Source of the DNA: a bacterium 210917-DFI.7.65
GTDB taxonomy: Bacteria > Bacillota > Clostridia > Oscillospirales > Oscillospiraceae
Assembly (NCBI GenBank): GCA_020555865.1
Contig: JAJCJJ010000007.1
Span: 1 to 64,000 of the forward strand
Length of the DNA stretch: 64,000 bases
Direction of reading: 5' to 3'
Within the stretch, counting starts at the first letter, position 1; the number at the start of each line of letters is the position of its first letter. The notes under the pieces are model-generated. The model was not told where the DNA came from, ran no database searches, and worked only from the letters and a program-made list of their open reading frames with translations. Made by a program: the position numbers and the translations under genes. Positions 25,292-33,298 of this stretch are shown in pieces.

Positions 25292-26288
25292 AGTCCGGCA
25301 CCTCCTCTGCGCTCACGCCGTCACGGCTGCGGATATAAGACAGCGCCCGGCTGTAATCGATGCTGCTGTCGGGCAGCCCCAGGAGCATATACCCGAAGGC
25401 CTGACCGTTAACGTTTTTGGTTTCTGCACCGAGAATATTGGCTTTGACGCCGCAGTCGATGGCCAGTGAAGCAATCAACGGTTCATAAGAAGTACCGCCG
25501 TTGAACACGACGCGGAGCACGCGGTTGGATTTCAGCTGTGCTGGGTGCACATCGCTGTTGGGGAATACCAGGCGTTTTGCAGTTTCGGTTTTGGGGTTGG
25601 CGAAGATTTCCTTCACGCTGCCTTCTTCTACCACAAGGCCGTGATCCAGAATCGCCACATGGGAGCAGATCTCTTCGATCACGCTCATCTGATGGGTGAT
25701 AATAATGGCGGTGATACCGAGGCGTTTGTTGATGTCGGAAATCAGCTGCAAAATCGCGTGGGTTGTGTTGGGGTCCAGAGCGGATGTGGCTTCGTCGCAC
25801 AGCAGCACCTTGGGATCGGTAGCCAAGGCGCGGGCGATGGCCACACGCTGCTTCTGTCCGCCGGAGAGCTGTGCCGGATAAGCGTTGGCCTTGTCCGGAA
25901 GACCCACCAACTCCAGCAGTTCCATGGCGCGCTTGGCGGCGTCCCCCTTGCGCACGCCGGAAATCTCCATGGGGAAACACACGTTTTTCAGGCAGGTACG
26001 CTGCATGAGCAGGTTGAACTGCTGAAAAATCATGGTGATGCTGCGTCGCTGGGCGCGCAGCTGCGCTTCATTCATGGTACACAAGTTCTGTCCGTTGATG
26101 AGCACCTCGCCCTCGGTGGGACGCTCAAGCATGTTGATGCAGCGCACCAGAGTGGATTTTCCGGCGCCGCTCATACCGATAATGCCGTAAATCTCGCCGT
26201 CAGGAATCTGCAGGTTCACGTCCTTCAGGGCCTGAAAATCGCCGTCGTTTGTTTGGAATACTTTGGATATGTGTTTTAGTTCGACCAC
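25281..26288 (-). CDS. metN: Methionine ABC transporter ATPase
   Basis: A 335-residue ATPase: Walker A GMSGAGKST, signature LSGGQKQRVA, Walker B VLLCDEATSALD, and a C-terminal NIL domain (about residues 255-335) that in MetN senses methionine. The start is GTG at 26288 with AAGGAGG 8 bases before it; this gives the normal family length, while longer frames add 59 unconserved residues. A short open frame with its own ribosome site overlaps the start. No S-box or T-box is visible upstream. Confidence 0.95.
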   Translation of the reverse strand: MVELKHISKVFQTNDGDFQALKDVNLQIPDGEIYGIIGMSGAGKSTLVRCINMLERPTEGEVLINGQNLCTMNEAQLRAQRRSITMIFQQFNLLMQRTCLKNVCFPMEISGVRKGDAAKRAMELLELVGLPDKANAYPAQLSGGQKQRVAIARALATDPKVLLCDEATSALDPNTTHAILQLISDINKRLGITAIIITHQMSVIEEICSHVAILDHGLVVEEGSVKEIFANPKTETAKRLVFPNSDVHPAQLKSNRVLRVVFNGGTSYEPLIASLAIDCGVKANILGAETKNVNGQAFGYMLLGLPDSSIDYSRALSYIRSRDGVSAEEVPDYAV

Positions 26289-26380
26289 AAATCGAGCCTC
26301 CTTTTCTTTCGTTTCATGCATGGAAAGTAAAGGGTCACATTCGTTCGTGGCTTGGTGAGCGCCGGGTGCGAATACCCATA
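26276..26380 (-). CDS. Possible 34-residue leader peptide overlapping metN
   Basis: AAAGGAG lies before an ATG at 26380 that opens a 34-codon frame beginning MGIRTRRSPSHERN and ending inside the metN start region. The metN ribosome site lies within it, so its translation could couple to or gate metN. The peptide is Arg/Lys-rich, without a run of Met. It may be a regulatory upstream frame or a chance frame. Confidence 0.35.
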   Translation of the reverse strand, partial: YGYSHPALTKPRTNVTLYFPCMKRKKRRLDLWSN

Positions 26381-26543
26381 ATGTCCCACTCCTTTTCTGT
26401 TCTGCCGGCGCGACTGGCCCGCAGTTTATTTGATATGCCGATGCAAAAACAACCAGCATATACAATTTTTTATTCTATGCCAAAATGATTTCCTTGTCAA
26501 TGTAACGGCAGTGTAAATTGCCTGAAAAGTTGTGGTTGGGCCG

Positions 26544-26572
26544 TTGACTTTAATAATAAAAAGTGTTACAGT
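26544..26572 (+). promoter_or_regulatory. Promoter of aroF-tyrA
   Basis: TTGACT (26544-26549), 17 bases, TACAGT (26567-26572). The leader to 26694 is about 115 bases and shows no obvious tryptophan or tyrosine attenuator. The 26381-26543 stretch between divergent metN and aroF holds only the metN promoter region (TTGTTT-18-TAAACT on the minus strand is possible). Confidence 0.75.
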
Positions 26573-26693
26573 ATGGTGTATTAAAGAAATCTTTTGTCAT
26601 ATACCAGAAAGCATATGTAAAAAATAGGTTATTGTGAGTATACACGCAGGAAGGAACAATGTCAAGTTTAAATTTGGAAAGGGGTAAAACAGC

Positions 26694-27707
26694 ATGGTTG
26701 TTGTGATGAAAAGCACTGCCACACAGGAGGACATCGAAGGCGTAAAAAAGGAAATGGAAACCTATGGGCTGAATATGATGGTCAGCCATGGTGACGATTA
26801 TACGATTTTGGGCGCGGAGGGAAATGCCGCCGCAGTGGATCAGGAAAAGATCTCTTTGCTCAGCGGCGTGGAACGGGTCATGCGGGTGTCGGAGCCGTAT
26901 AAAATGGCTAACCGGAAATACCACCCGCAGAATACGGAAATCGATGTGGGCGGCGTGAAGATCGGCGGCAAAAAGCTCGGTGTCATCGCCGGTCCCTGCA
27001 GCGTGGAAAGCGAGGAGCAGATTGCCGGCATTGCCCGAGCGGTTAAAGCCTCCGGTGCCTGCGCCCTGCGGGGCGGGGCCTACAAACCCCGCACGTCCCC
27101 CTATGCCTTCCAGGGGCTCAAGCAGAACGGCATCAAGCTCCTGGAGCACGCCCGCGCGGCTACCGGCATGCCCATCGTCACGGAGATCATGTCCACCGAT
27201 AATATTGAAATGTTTGAGATGTGTGTGGACGTGATCCAGGTAGGTGCCCGCAATATGCAGAACTTTGACCTGCTCAAACAACTGGGAAAGACGACCAAGC
27301 CAATTCTGCTCAAGCGTGGTCTGGCCAATACCATTGAAGAATGGCTGATGAGCGCGGAATATATCATGGCCGCGGGCAATCCCAACGTCATCCTCTGTGA
27401 GCGCGGCATCCGCACCTATGAAACTTATACCCGTAATACGCTGGATCTGAGCGCGGTGCTGGCGGTTAAGCAGCAGTCGCACCTGCCGGTGATCGTAGAC
27501 CCCTCCCACGCCACGGGGAAGGCGTGGATGGTGCCGGCCATGGCAAAGGCGGCCATTGCCGCCGGAGCCGACGGCTTGATCATTGAGGTACATAACGATC
27601 CGCCCCATGCGCTGTGTGACGGCGCACAGTCCATTCTTCCCTCGGATTTTGACACGCTGATGCAGGAGCTGCGGCCCCTGGCGCAGTGCTTGGGTCGTGA
27701 ACTCTGA
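26694..27707 (+). CDS. aroF: DAHP synthase (3-deoxy-7-phosphoheptulonate synthase)
   Basis: A 337-residue first enzyme of the shikimate pathway, joining PEP and erythrose 4-phosphate. It is the type with an N-terminal ferredoxin-like regulatory domain (residues 1-70) before the TIM barrel. Barrel motifs are AGPCSVES, RGGAYKPRTSPYAFQGL, QVGARNMQNFDLL, LKRG and VDPSHATGK. It overlaps tyrA by one base, so the two are co-translated and link general aromatic synthesis to tyrosine. Confidence 0.96.
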   Translation: MVVVMKSTATQEDIEGVKKEMETYGLNMMVSHGDDYTILGAEGNAAAVDQEKISLLSGVERVMRVSEPYKMANRKYHPQNTEIDVGGVKIGGKKLGVIAGPCSVESEEQIAGIARAVKASGACALRGGAYKPRTSPYAFQGLKQNGIKLLEHARAATGMPIVTEIMSTDNIEMFEMCVDVIQVGARNMQNFDLLKQLGKTTKPILLKRGLANTIEEWLMSAEYIMAAGNPNVILCERGIRTYETYTRNTLDLSAVLAVKQQSHLPVIVDPSHATGKAWMVPAMAKAAIAAGADGLIIEVHNDPPHALCDGAQSILPSDFDTLMQELRPLAQCLGREL

Positions 27708-28555
27708 TGGCGGAGAAAAAGACGGCTCTGGTGGTGGGGCTTGGATTGATCGGCGGCAGTGTCGCCATGGCGCTGCGGGGGTTTGAAGATTACCGGGTAG
27801 TGGGGACGGACTGCAGCGCCCAAACCCGTTCGTATGCTGCGGCTCATGGTGTGTGCGACGAAGTGGCAGAACGGGTGGAAGATGTGCTGGGACAGGCAGA
27901 TGTGGTGTTATTTGCCATGCGGCCTCATGGTATTGCACAGCAGATTGAGGCTTTCCGGGATTCGTTCAAGCCCGGTGCGCTTGTCACTGATGTGGGCGGT
28001 ATTAAGGGGGCGATCATGGAAGCGGCACAGTGCCTGCCGGACACAGTGGATTTCATCGGCTGTCATCCCATGGCGGGCAAAGAGACCTCTGGTGTAGAGA
28101 ACGCGGAAAAAGAGCTGTTTCATAACGCGCATTTTATTCTGACGCCTAGGCCGCGCAGTACGCAGGAACATGTGGATTTACTCCAGCGGATGGGAAAGTA
28201 TATGGGCTTTCGGGATGTCGTGATTACTACGCCGGAAGAACATGATGCCATCATTGCCTATACCAGTCAGCTGATGCATATCATCGCCGTGGCCACCTGC
28301 GACGATGAAGATCTGTTCCGCTGCAAGGGCTTTGAGGGCGGTTCTTTCCGGGGCTGCACCCGGGTGGCGGCGCTGGATGTGCCGCTGTGGACAGAGCTGT
28401 TCACCATGAACGCTCCGGCGCTGTGCCGTTGTATCCGCACGCTGGAGGATAACTTGCGTGCGTATCGAGAAGTGCTGGAGCGGGGCGACCGGGAGCAGCT
28501 GGTGGAAAAGTTGACCGCCTCTGCCCGGCGAAAGCGAAAGATGAATCTGGAATGA
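27707..28555 (+). CDS. tyrA: Prephenate dehydrogenase
   Basis: A 282-residue enzyme turning prephenate into 4-hydroxyphenylpyruvate with NAD(P). The Rossmann motif is GLGLIGGSVAMAL. The catalytic His is in GCHPMAGKETSG, followed by an all-helical dimer domain. There is no ACT domain at the C-terminus, so feedback control by tyrosine would have to act elsewhere. The start (ATG) overlaps the aroF stop. Confidence 0.95.
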   Translation: MAEKKTALVVGLGLIGGSVAMALRGFEDYRVVGTDCSAQTRSYAAAHGVCDEVAERVEDVLGQADVVLFAMRPHGIAQQIEAFRDSFKPGALVTDVGGIKGAIMEAAQCLPDTVDFIGCHPMAGKETSGVENAEKELFHNAHFILTPRPRSTQEHVDLLQRMGKYMGFRDVVITTPEEHDAIIAYTSQLMHIIAVATCDDEDLFRCKGFEGGSFRGCTRVAALDVPLWTELFTMNAPALCRCIRTLEDNLRAYREVLERGDREQLVEKLTASARRKRKMNLE

Positions 28556-28560
28556 AGAAA

Positions 28561-28605
28561 AACGCCCCCGGAGGGCAGGGAAAAGCCCTGTCTGACGGGG
28601 GCGTT
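28561..28605 (+). terminator. aroF-tyrA terminator
   Basis: Outer stem AACGCCCCCG with its complement, plus an inner stem (AGGGCAGGG/CCCTGTCT), 6 bases after the tyrA stop. Confidence 0.88.
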
Positions 28606-28642
28606 CTGTGTCTGCTGTGCAAGAAAATTTACAATTTATCGG

Positions 28643-28671
28643 TTGTATTGGAGATAAAAACGCGTTACAAT
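28643..28671 (+). promoter_or_regulatory. Promoter of the TetR-PNPOx pair
   Basis: TTGTAT (28643-28648), 17 bases, TACAAT (28666-28671), 59 bases before the regulator start. Confidence 0.7.
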
Positions 28672-28729
28672 AAAAAACCAATTAAAACAGTACAATGATT
28701 TTAAATCCGAAAGAAAAGGGGAGGGAACC

Positions 28730-29317
28730 ATGGCAAACGCGACAAAACATGCGCTGGCCGGAGCTCTGCTGGAGTTGTTGAATACAACGACTTTAGATAA
28801 TATCACGGTCAAAGACATTGTGGAACGCGCGCAGGTCAGCCGTCAAACATTTTACTATCACTTTGGTGATGTGTATCAGCTGCTGGACTGGGCGTTTCAG
28901 CGTGCGATCCGGGAACTGGGTGAAATGCCTGAGGAAAACTGGCGTGACCGCCTGCTGATGGCCGTGGAGTTTTTGCGTGCAAACCGGGCTTTGGCCATGA
29001 ATGTCTACCATTCCCTTGGCATGGAGCATCTGGCACGGGGGCTGGAGGCTGCTGTCCGCGACCTTTTGGGCGCGGCGCCGAAGGATGCCATGAAGTGGTT
29101 GCCGGCAGACCCGGAGGATCAGGAATTTTTACTTTCCTTTTTCAGCTACGGTGTGATGGGAATTATTATACGTTGGCTTGATGACGGCATGCCTGAGAAA
29201 TTGGATCATATGATCAATGAGATCTATGCACTGATGCATCATGGAGAGGACACCCCGCTGCTGCCGGAGCCAGGGTACTCTGGCGGGATGAAAGAGGATG
29301 GAAGGGAGAAGTTATAA
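28730..29317 (+). CDS. TetR/AcrR family regulator (DhaS-like)
   Basis: A 195-residue repressor-type protein. The helix-turn-helix is TVKDIVERAQVSRQTFYYHFGDVYQLLDW (residues 25-53). The C-terminal half resembles the TetR_C_7 domain of DhaS-like proteins, with GIIIRWLDDGMPE. It overlaps the next gene by one base, so the regulator probably controls its own operon and the flavin-type protein. The ligand is unknown. Confidence 0.9.
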   Translation: MANATKHALAGALLELLNTTTLDNITVKDIVERAQVSRQTFYYHFGDVYQLLDWAFQRAIRELGEMPEENWRDRLLMAVEFLRANRALAMNVYHSLGMEHLARGLEAAVRDLLGAAPKDAMKWLPADPEDQEFLLSFFSYGVMGIIIRWLDDGMPEKLDHMINEIYALMHHGEDTPLLPEPGYSGGMKEDGREKL

Positions 29318-29778
29318 TGATAAACAAAGAATTGGAGAGGGATGAAGCTTTTGCGTGGGAGGTGCTGGACACAGCGCCCTATGCAGTGCTGGCTATGGCC
29401 AATGGAAAGGGAGAACCCTATTGTGTGCCGATGTCTCCAGCGCGGGATGGACGTAAAGTTTATCTGCACTGCGCCCGTGTGGGGGAAAAGCTGTCTCTTT
29501 TGAAACACAACCCCAAAGTGGCGCTGACAGTGGTATCGTATTATAAAGCGGTTTCTGCTGAATATACAATGAGTTATGCCTCGGCGGTGCTGCGCGGCCA
29601 GGCCTCCATTGTGGAGGATGATGCGGAGCGGATCCGGGCCCTGCGCTGCATCAGCGAAAAATACTCTGGCGCAGACATGGATAAATTTGACGCTATGGTG
29701 GAAAAATATGCAAAGGCTGCCCATGTCATCCGCATCGATGTGGAGCAGATCACAGGCAAAGAAGCCCGGAACGGCTGA
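29317..29778 (+). CDS. Pyridoxamine 5'-phosphate oxidase family protein (NimA-like)
   Basis: A 153-residue split-barrel flavoprotein-type protein. Seen: APYAVLAMANGKGEPYCVPMS and GRKVYLHCARVGEKLSLLKHNPKVALTVV, the flavin-contact strands of the PNPOx-like/NimA family. NimA-type members can reduce nitroimidazoles, but many relatives have other roles. It is co-transcribed with the TetR regulator. Confidence 0.88.
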   Translation: MINKELERDEAFAWEVLDTAPYAVLAMANGKGEPYCVPMSPARDGRKVYLHCARVGEKLSLLKHNPKVALTVVSYYKAVSAEYTMSYASAVLRGQASIVEDDAERIRALRCISEKYSGADMDKFDAMVEKYAKAAHVIRIDVEQITGKEARNG

Positions 29779-29802
29779 AGACCGTGGAAAGGAATTCGTG
29801 CG

Positions 29803-31593
29803 ATGGAACTGAAAACGAGAAAGGAAATGGATGCTGCTTACCAATGGGATCTCAGTCCCATCTTTCCCGATCAGGCGGCTTGGGAGAAAGCATATGCTGC
29901 TGCGGCGCAGGCTGTAGATGCTGTAGGTGCACTGGCCGGTACGCTGGGCGCTTCGTCTGCGCAGATGAAAGCTGGCCTGGACACTATTTATGAAACGCTG
30001 CAGGCGGTGGAACGCGTATACTTGTACGCGTCCCTCCTGAAAAACAGCGACAACGGTGATGCAGAGTATCAGCGCATGGAAGGCATGGCGATGAATCTGT
30101 ATGTGGCCATGAGCACAAAATGTGCCTTTGTGGATCCGGAGATCCTGGCGCTTCCGGAGGAAACGCTGCGCGCTTATATGGAGGATCCTGCGCTGGCATC
30201 CTATCGCCATATTCTGGAAGATACCAACCGCGCCCGGGCGCATACGCTGGATGAACAGGGCGAGCGGCTTCTCGCCATGCTCTCCGACGCTGCCGGAACA
30301 CCGGACAATTGCTTTACCATGCTTGAAAGCGTGGATATGGAGTTCCCTGTGATCCGCAGCGAACAGGGAGAAGAGGTGCGCCTGACTCACGGGAATTATG
30401 CACTCTTCCGCGTTAGTGCCGACCAAAGGGTGCGCAAGGAAGCCTTCGAAGCGTACCATGGCACATTTCAGAATTATCTGAATACTATTGCTGCCCTGTA
30501 TGCCGGCAGCGTCAAGCTGGACGATTACTATACCAGGGCCAGAGGCTATGACAGCGCCTGCGCTCGGGCGCTGTTTGCCAGCAATGTGCCGCTTTCGGTA
30601 TACGATAGCCTGGTGGAAGCGGTACACGGGGGGCTTGGCACTATGAAGCAGTATCTCCAGCTGCGCAAAAAGGTGTTGGGACTATCCGAGTTGAATATGT
30701 ACGATCTCTATTGTCCCATGGTAGAAAATATCGACCTGCACCTGACGTTTGAAGAGGCCAGGGAACTGGTCTTTGCCGCCACGGCGCCTTTGGGCGAGGA
30801 GTATCATGCGTTGCTGCAGCGCGCGTTTGACGAGCGCTGGATCGACGTATATGAAAACAAGGGCAAGACCACAGGTGCATTTTCCTGCGGCGTCTATGGC
30901 GTGCACCCCTATGTGCTGATGAATTTTGCCGGTACGCTGGAAGACGCTTTTACGCTGGCCCACGAACTGGGCCACAGCATGCACTCTTATTTTTCGGATC
31001 ACGCTCAGGATTTTGCCAACCATGATTACCGTATTTTGGTGGCGGAGGTGGCCTCCACGGTCAATGAGGTGCTGCTGACCAAATATCTGCTGAAAACGGA
31101 GCAGGATCCCCGTCGCCGGGCATATATCCTGAATCATTTTCTGGAAGGGTTCCGCACGACCGTGTACCGTCAAACCCTGTTTGCTGAATTTGAGCGCAAG
31201 GCCCATGAGCTGTATCAGCAGGGTGAGCCGCTGACGGCGGAGGTACTGAACAGGCTTTACCGGGAGCTGAACGATCTCTATTACGAAGGTGCGGTGAACA
31301 ATCCGCTGCAGGACGTGGAATGGGCGCGTATTCCCCATTTTTACACAGCGTTTTATGTGTACCAGTATGCCACCGGTTTTTGCTCGGCTGTAGCCATCGC
31401 CAACCGGATTCTGGAAACCGGAGATGCATCGGATTATCTGAAATTCCTGGCCACCGGCGGCAGCATGTATCCCATCGACGAGCTGAAGATTGCCGGCGTG
31501 GATCTGACCAGTCCCGAAACCGTAGGCAGTGCGCTGCAGGTGTTTCAGGAAAGTCTGGACGAATTGAAGAGTGTATTGGAGACCCTCGACTGA
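29803..31593 (+). CDS. pepF: Oligoendopeptidase F (M3 metallopeptidase)
   Basis: A 596-residue cytoplasmic zinc peptidase cutting short peptides. The zinc site is HELGH at residues 387-391 in FTLAHELGHSMHSYF, with the downstream Glu in EVASTVNEVLL. The N-terminal oligopeptidase domain precedes it. Length is standard for PepF. AAAGGA lies before the ATG. It is followed by a 20-bp-stem terminator. Confidence 0.95.
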   Translation: MELKTRKEMDAAYQWDLSPIFPDQAAWEKAYAAAAQAVDAVGALAGTLGASSAQMKAGLDTIYETLQAVERVYLYASLLKNSDNGDAEYQRMEGMAMNLYVAMSTKCAFVDPEILALPEETLRAYMEDPALASYRHILEDTNRARAHTLDEQGERLLAMLSDAAGTPDNCFTMLESVDMEFPVIRSEQGEEVRLTHGNYALFRVSADQRVRKEAFEAYHGTFQNYLNTIAALYAGSVKLDDYYTRARGYDSACARALFASNVPLSVYDSLVEAVHGGLGTMKQYLQLRKKVLGLSELNMYDLYCPMVENIDLHLTFEEARELVFAATAPLGEEYHALLQRAFDERWIDVYENKGKTTGAFSCGVYGVHPYVLMNFAGTLEDAFTLAHELGHSMHSYFSDHAQDFANHDYRILVAEVASTVNEVLLTKYLLKTEQDPRRRAYILNHFLEGFRTTVYRQTLFAEFERKAHELYQQGEPLTAEVLNRLYRELNDLYYEGAVNNPLQDVEWARIPHFYTAFYVYQYATGFCSAVAIANRILETGDASDYLKFLATGGSMYPIDELKIAGVDLTSPETVGSALQVFQESLDELKSVLETLD

Positions 31594-31600
31594 ACAAGAG

Positions 31601-31645
31601 AACAACAGGAGCCGGAAAGCAAGCAGCTTTCCGGCTCCTGTTGTT
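31601..31645 (+). terminator. pepF terminator
   Basis: A 20-bp perfect stem (AACAACAGGAGCCGGAAAGC) with a 5-base loop. It also faces the convergent radical SAM gene and could stop transcription both ways. Confidence 0.92.
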
Positions 31646-31669
31646 TCTGTGCGCGGTTTCGGGCGAGAA

Positions 31670-33055
31670 TCATGCTCCCGGTTCTTCTCGGATTTCGGCG
31701 GCTTTTTGAGCCTCCCTTTCCGCGCGGTTCTCTTTCCACAGCTCTTCGGAAGGATGCTTCCAATGGGCTGCATACTGGTCACATTTGGCACACAAATGCT
31801 CCACCGATTCGGGCGACTGCAGATCCGTGGAGTGTGCGCCGGAAGCGTTTACCATGGCACGCAGTTTTTCCGGGTTCTCCAACATCGGGCAGGGGCGCAG
31901 CATATTCTCGTTGAAAGGCTGGCCGTCATGGTATGCCATCATCATGGGGGACTGCAGCGCCTGCAGCAACGTCTTTTCGCGAATATTGGAATCAGAATAG
32001 TGTACAAAAACGCAGGGATCCACATCGCCGTTAGCGTTGATGTGCAGATAGCGCCGGCCGCCGGCGATACAGCCATCCACAAACTCGGCATCATTCTGGA
32101 AATCCATGGCGAACAGAGGTTTCTCGGCGCGGTATTTGCGGATGCGGCGGTAAGTTTCGATACGCTGCTCCGGAGTGGGCAGCAGGGCGGGGGAGGCATC
32201 GTTGCCCACGGGCATATAGTGGAAATACCAGATGAAATATACGCCCAGTTCGATCAGCTTGTCGAAAAACGCCTCGGAAGTAATGGAATCGAAATTGGCA
32301 CTGGTGTAACACGCCGAAATGCCGTAAAGCAGTTTCTTGCGGCGCAGCAGTCCGATAGCGTCGATGACTTTCTGATATACTCCCGTACCGCGGCGGCTGT
32401 CGGTGGCGTCTTCAAACCCTTCCAGCGAGATGGCCGGCACAAAGTTTTTCACCCGCAGCATCTCATCGGCAAAAGCTTCGTCGATCAGTGTGGCGTTGGT
32501 AAAGCACAAAAATACGCAGTCACTGTGCTTCTCGCACAGGCGGATAATGTCCTTTTTGCGCACCAGCGGTTCGCCGCCGGTATAGATGTACATATAGATG
32601 CCCAGCGCTTTGCCCTGCTGAATAATATTGTCGATTTCATCGAAGGTCAGGTTCAGCTTATTGCCGTATTCTGCGGCCCAGCAGCCGGTGCAGTGCAAAT
32701 TGCAGGCTGAAGTGGGATCCAGAAGAATCGTCCAGGGAATGTTGCAGCCATATTTTTGGCGCATTTCCTCCTGCTTGGGCCAGCCCACCAGGGCGGCATT
32801 GATGAAGAAATTGGCTGCCATGGCCTGCATGACACCCTCATCCAAGTCGGTAAACAGACGACGGACAAATGGATAGTAAGGGTGTGCAGGGTTGGAGATA
32901 GCTTCACGGATCAGCTTACGCTGGCTGACAAATTCACCTTTGGCAAATTTATCGGCCCAATCCATCAGGCGCAGCATGTTTTTCTCCGGATCCTTGTGGA
33001 GATAGCGGATCAGCTGCTCCACGCCGAAGCGTTTCAGTGTTGTGGAAAAGTCCAT
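31670..33055 (-). CDS. Radical SAM protein with SPASM-like C-terminal Cys cluster
   Basis: A 461-residue enzyme with a helical N-terminal extension of about 110 residues, then the radical SAM core: CNLHCTGCW (Cys-x3-Cys-x2-Cys), TGGEPLVRKKDI, and SLEGFEDATDSRRG. Toward the C-terminus, Cys residues in DGCIAGG, DPCVFVHYSD, RPCPML and HLCAKCDQY look like a SPASM/twitch domain holding extra FeS clusters. Such enzymes often modify peptides or proteins. No candidate short peptide substrate gene is adjacent, so the target is unknown. A good ribosome site (AGAGGA) precedes the ATG. Confidence 0.88.
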   Translation of the reverse strand: MDFSTTLKRFGVEQLIRYLHKDPEKNMLRLMDWADKFAKGEFVSQRKLIREAISNPAHPYYPFVRRLFTDLDEGVMQAMAANFFINAALVGWPKQEEMRQKYGCNIPWTILLDPTSACNLHCTGCWAAEYGNKLNLTFDEIDNIIQQGKALGIYMYIYTGGEPLVRKKDIIRLCEKHSDCVFLCFTNATLIDEAFADEMLRVKNFVPAISLEGFEDATDSRRGTGVYQKVIDAIGLLRRKKLLYGISACYTSANFDSITSEAFFDKLIELGVYFIWYFHYMPVGNDASPALLPTPEQRIETYRRIRKYRAEKPLFAMDFQNDAEFVDGCIAGGRRYLHINANGDVDPCVFVHYSDSNIREKTLLQALQSPMMMAYHDGQPFNENMLRPCPMLENPEKLRAMVNASGAHSTDLQSPESVEHLCAKCDQYAAHWKHPSEELWKENRAEREAQKAAEIREEPGA

Positions 33056-33223
33056 TTTATACCGTCCTCTTTCTATCGTAATCTGTCCAAGTTCGGATTA
33101 CTTCCATGATATGCAGGATGTGATAAAAATACAATAGACAGAGTGGGACAGATGACCAAAAACCGGACACAGGAGCGGAAGTGTAAAGGAGAAAATGAGA
33201 GCGTGTTTGTGTATAAATTTTGT

Positions 33224-33261
33224 GCAAAAATAAACGGCGCCGAAGCGCCGTCTATTTTTGC
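33224..33261. terminator. Terminator after phosphoglucomutase
   Basis: A long stem (GCAAAAATA, one mismatch, ACGGCGC) around a CGAA loop with complement, ending in T-rich sequence. It lies 38 bases past the mutase stop. Confidence 0.85.
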
Positions 33262-33298
33262 AGAAGATGGAAAGAAGTTATGCGCGCGAAAAAGGCGG

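Noticed and set aside
26289..26540. Possible SAM riboswitch (S-box) or T-box upstream of metN.
   Set aside because: The conserved S-box core and T-box sequence are absent; only a short frame and ordinary leader are seen.
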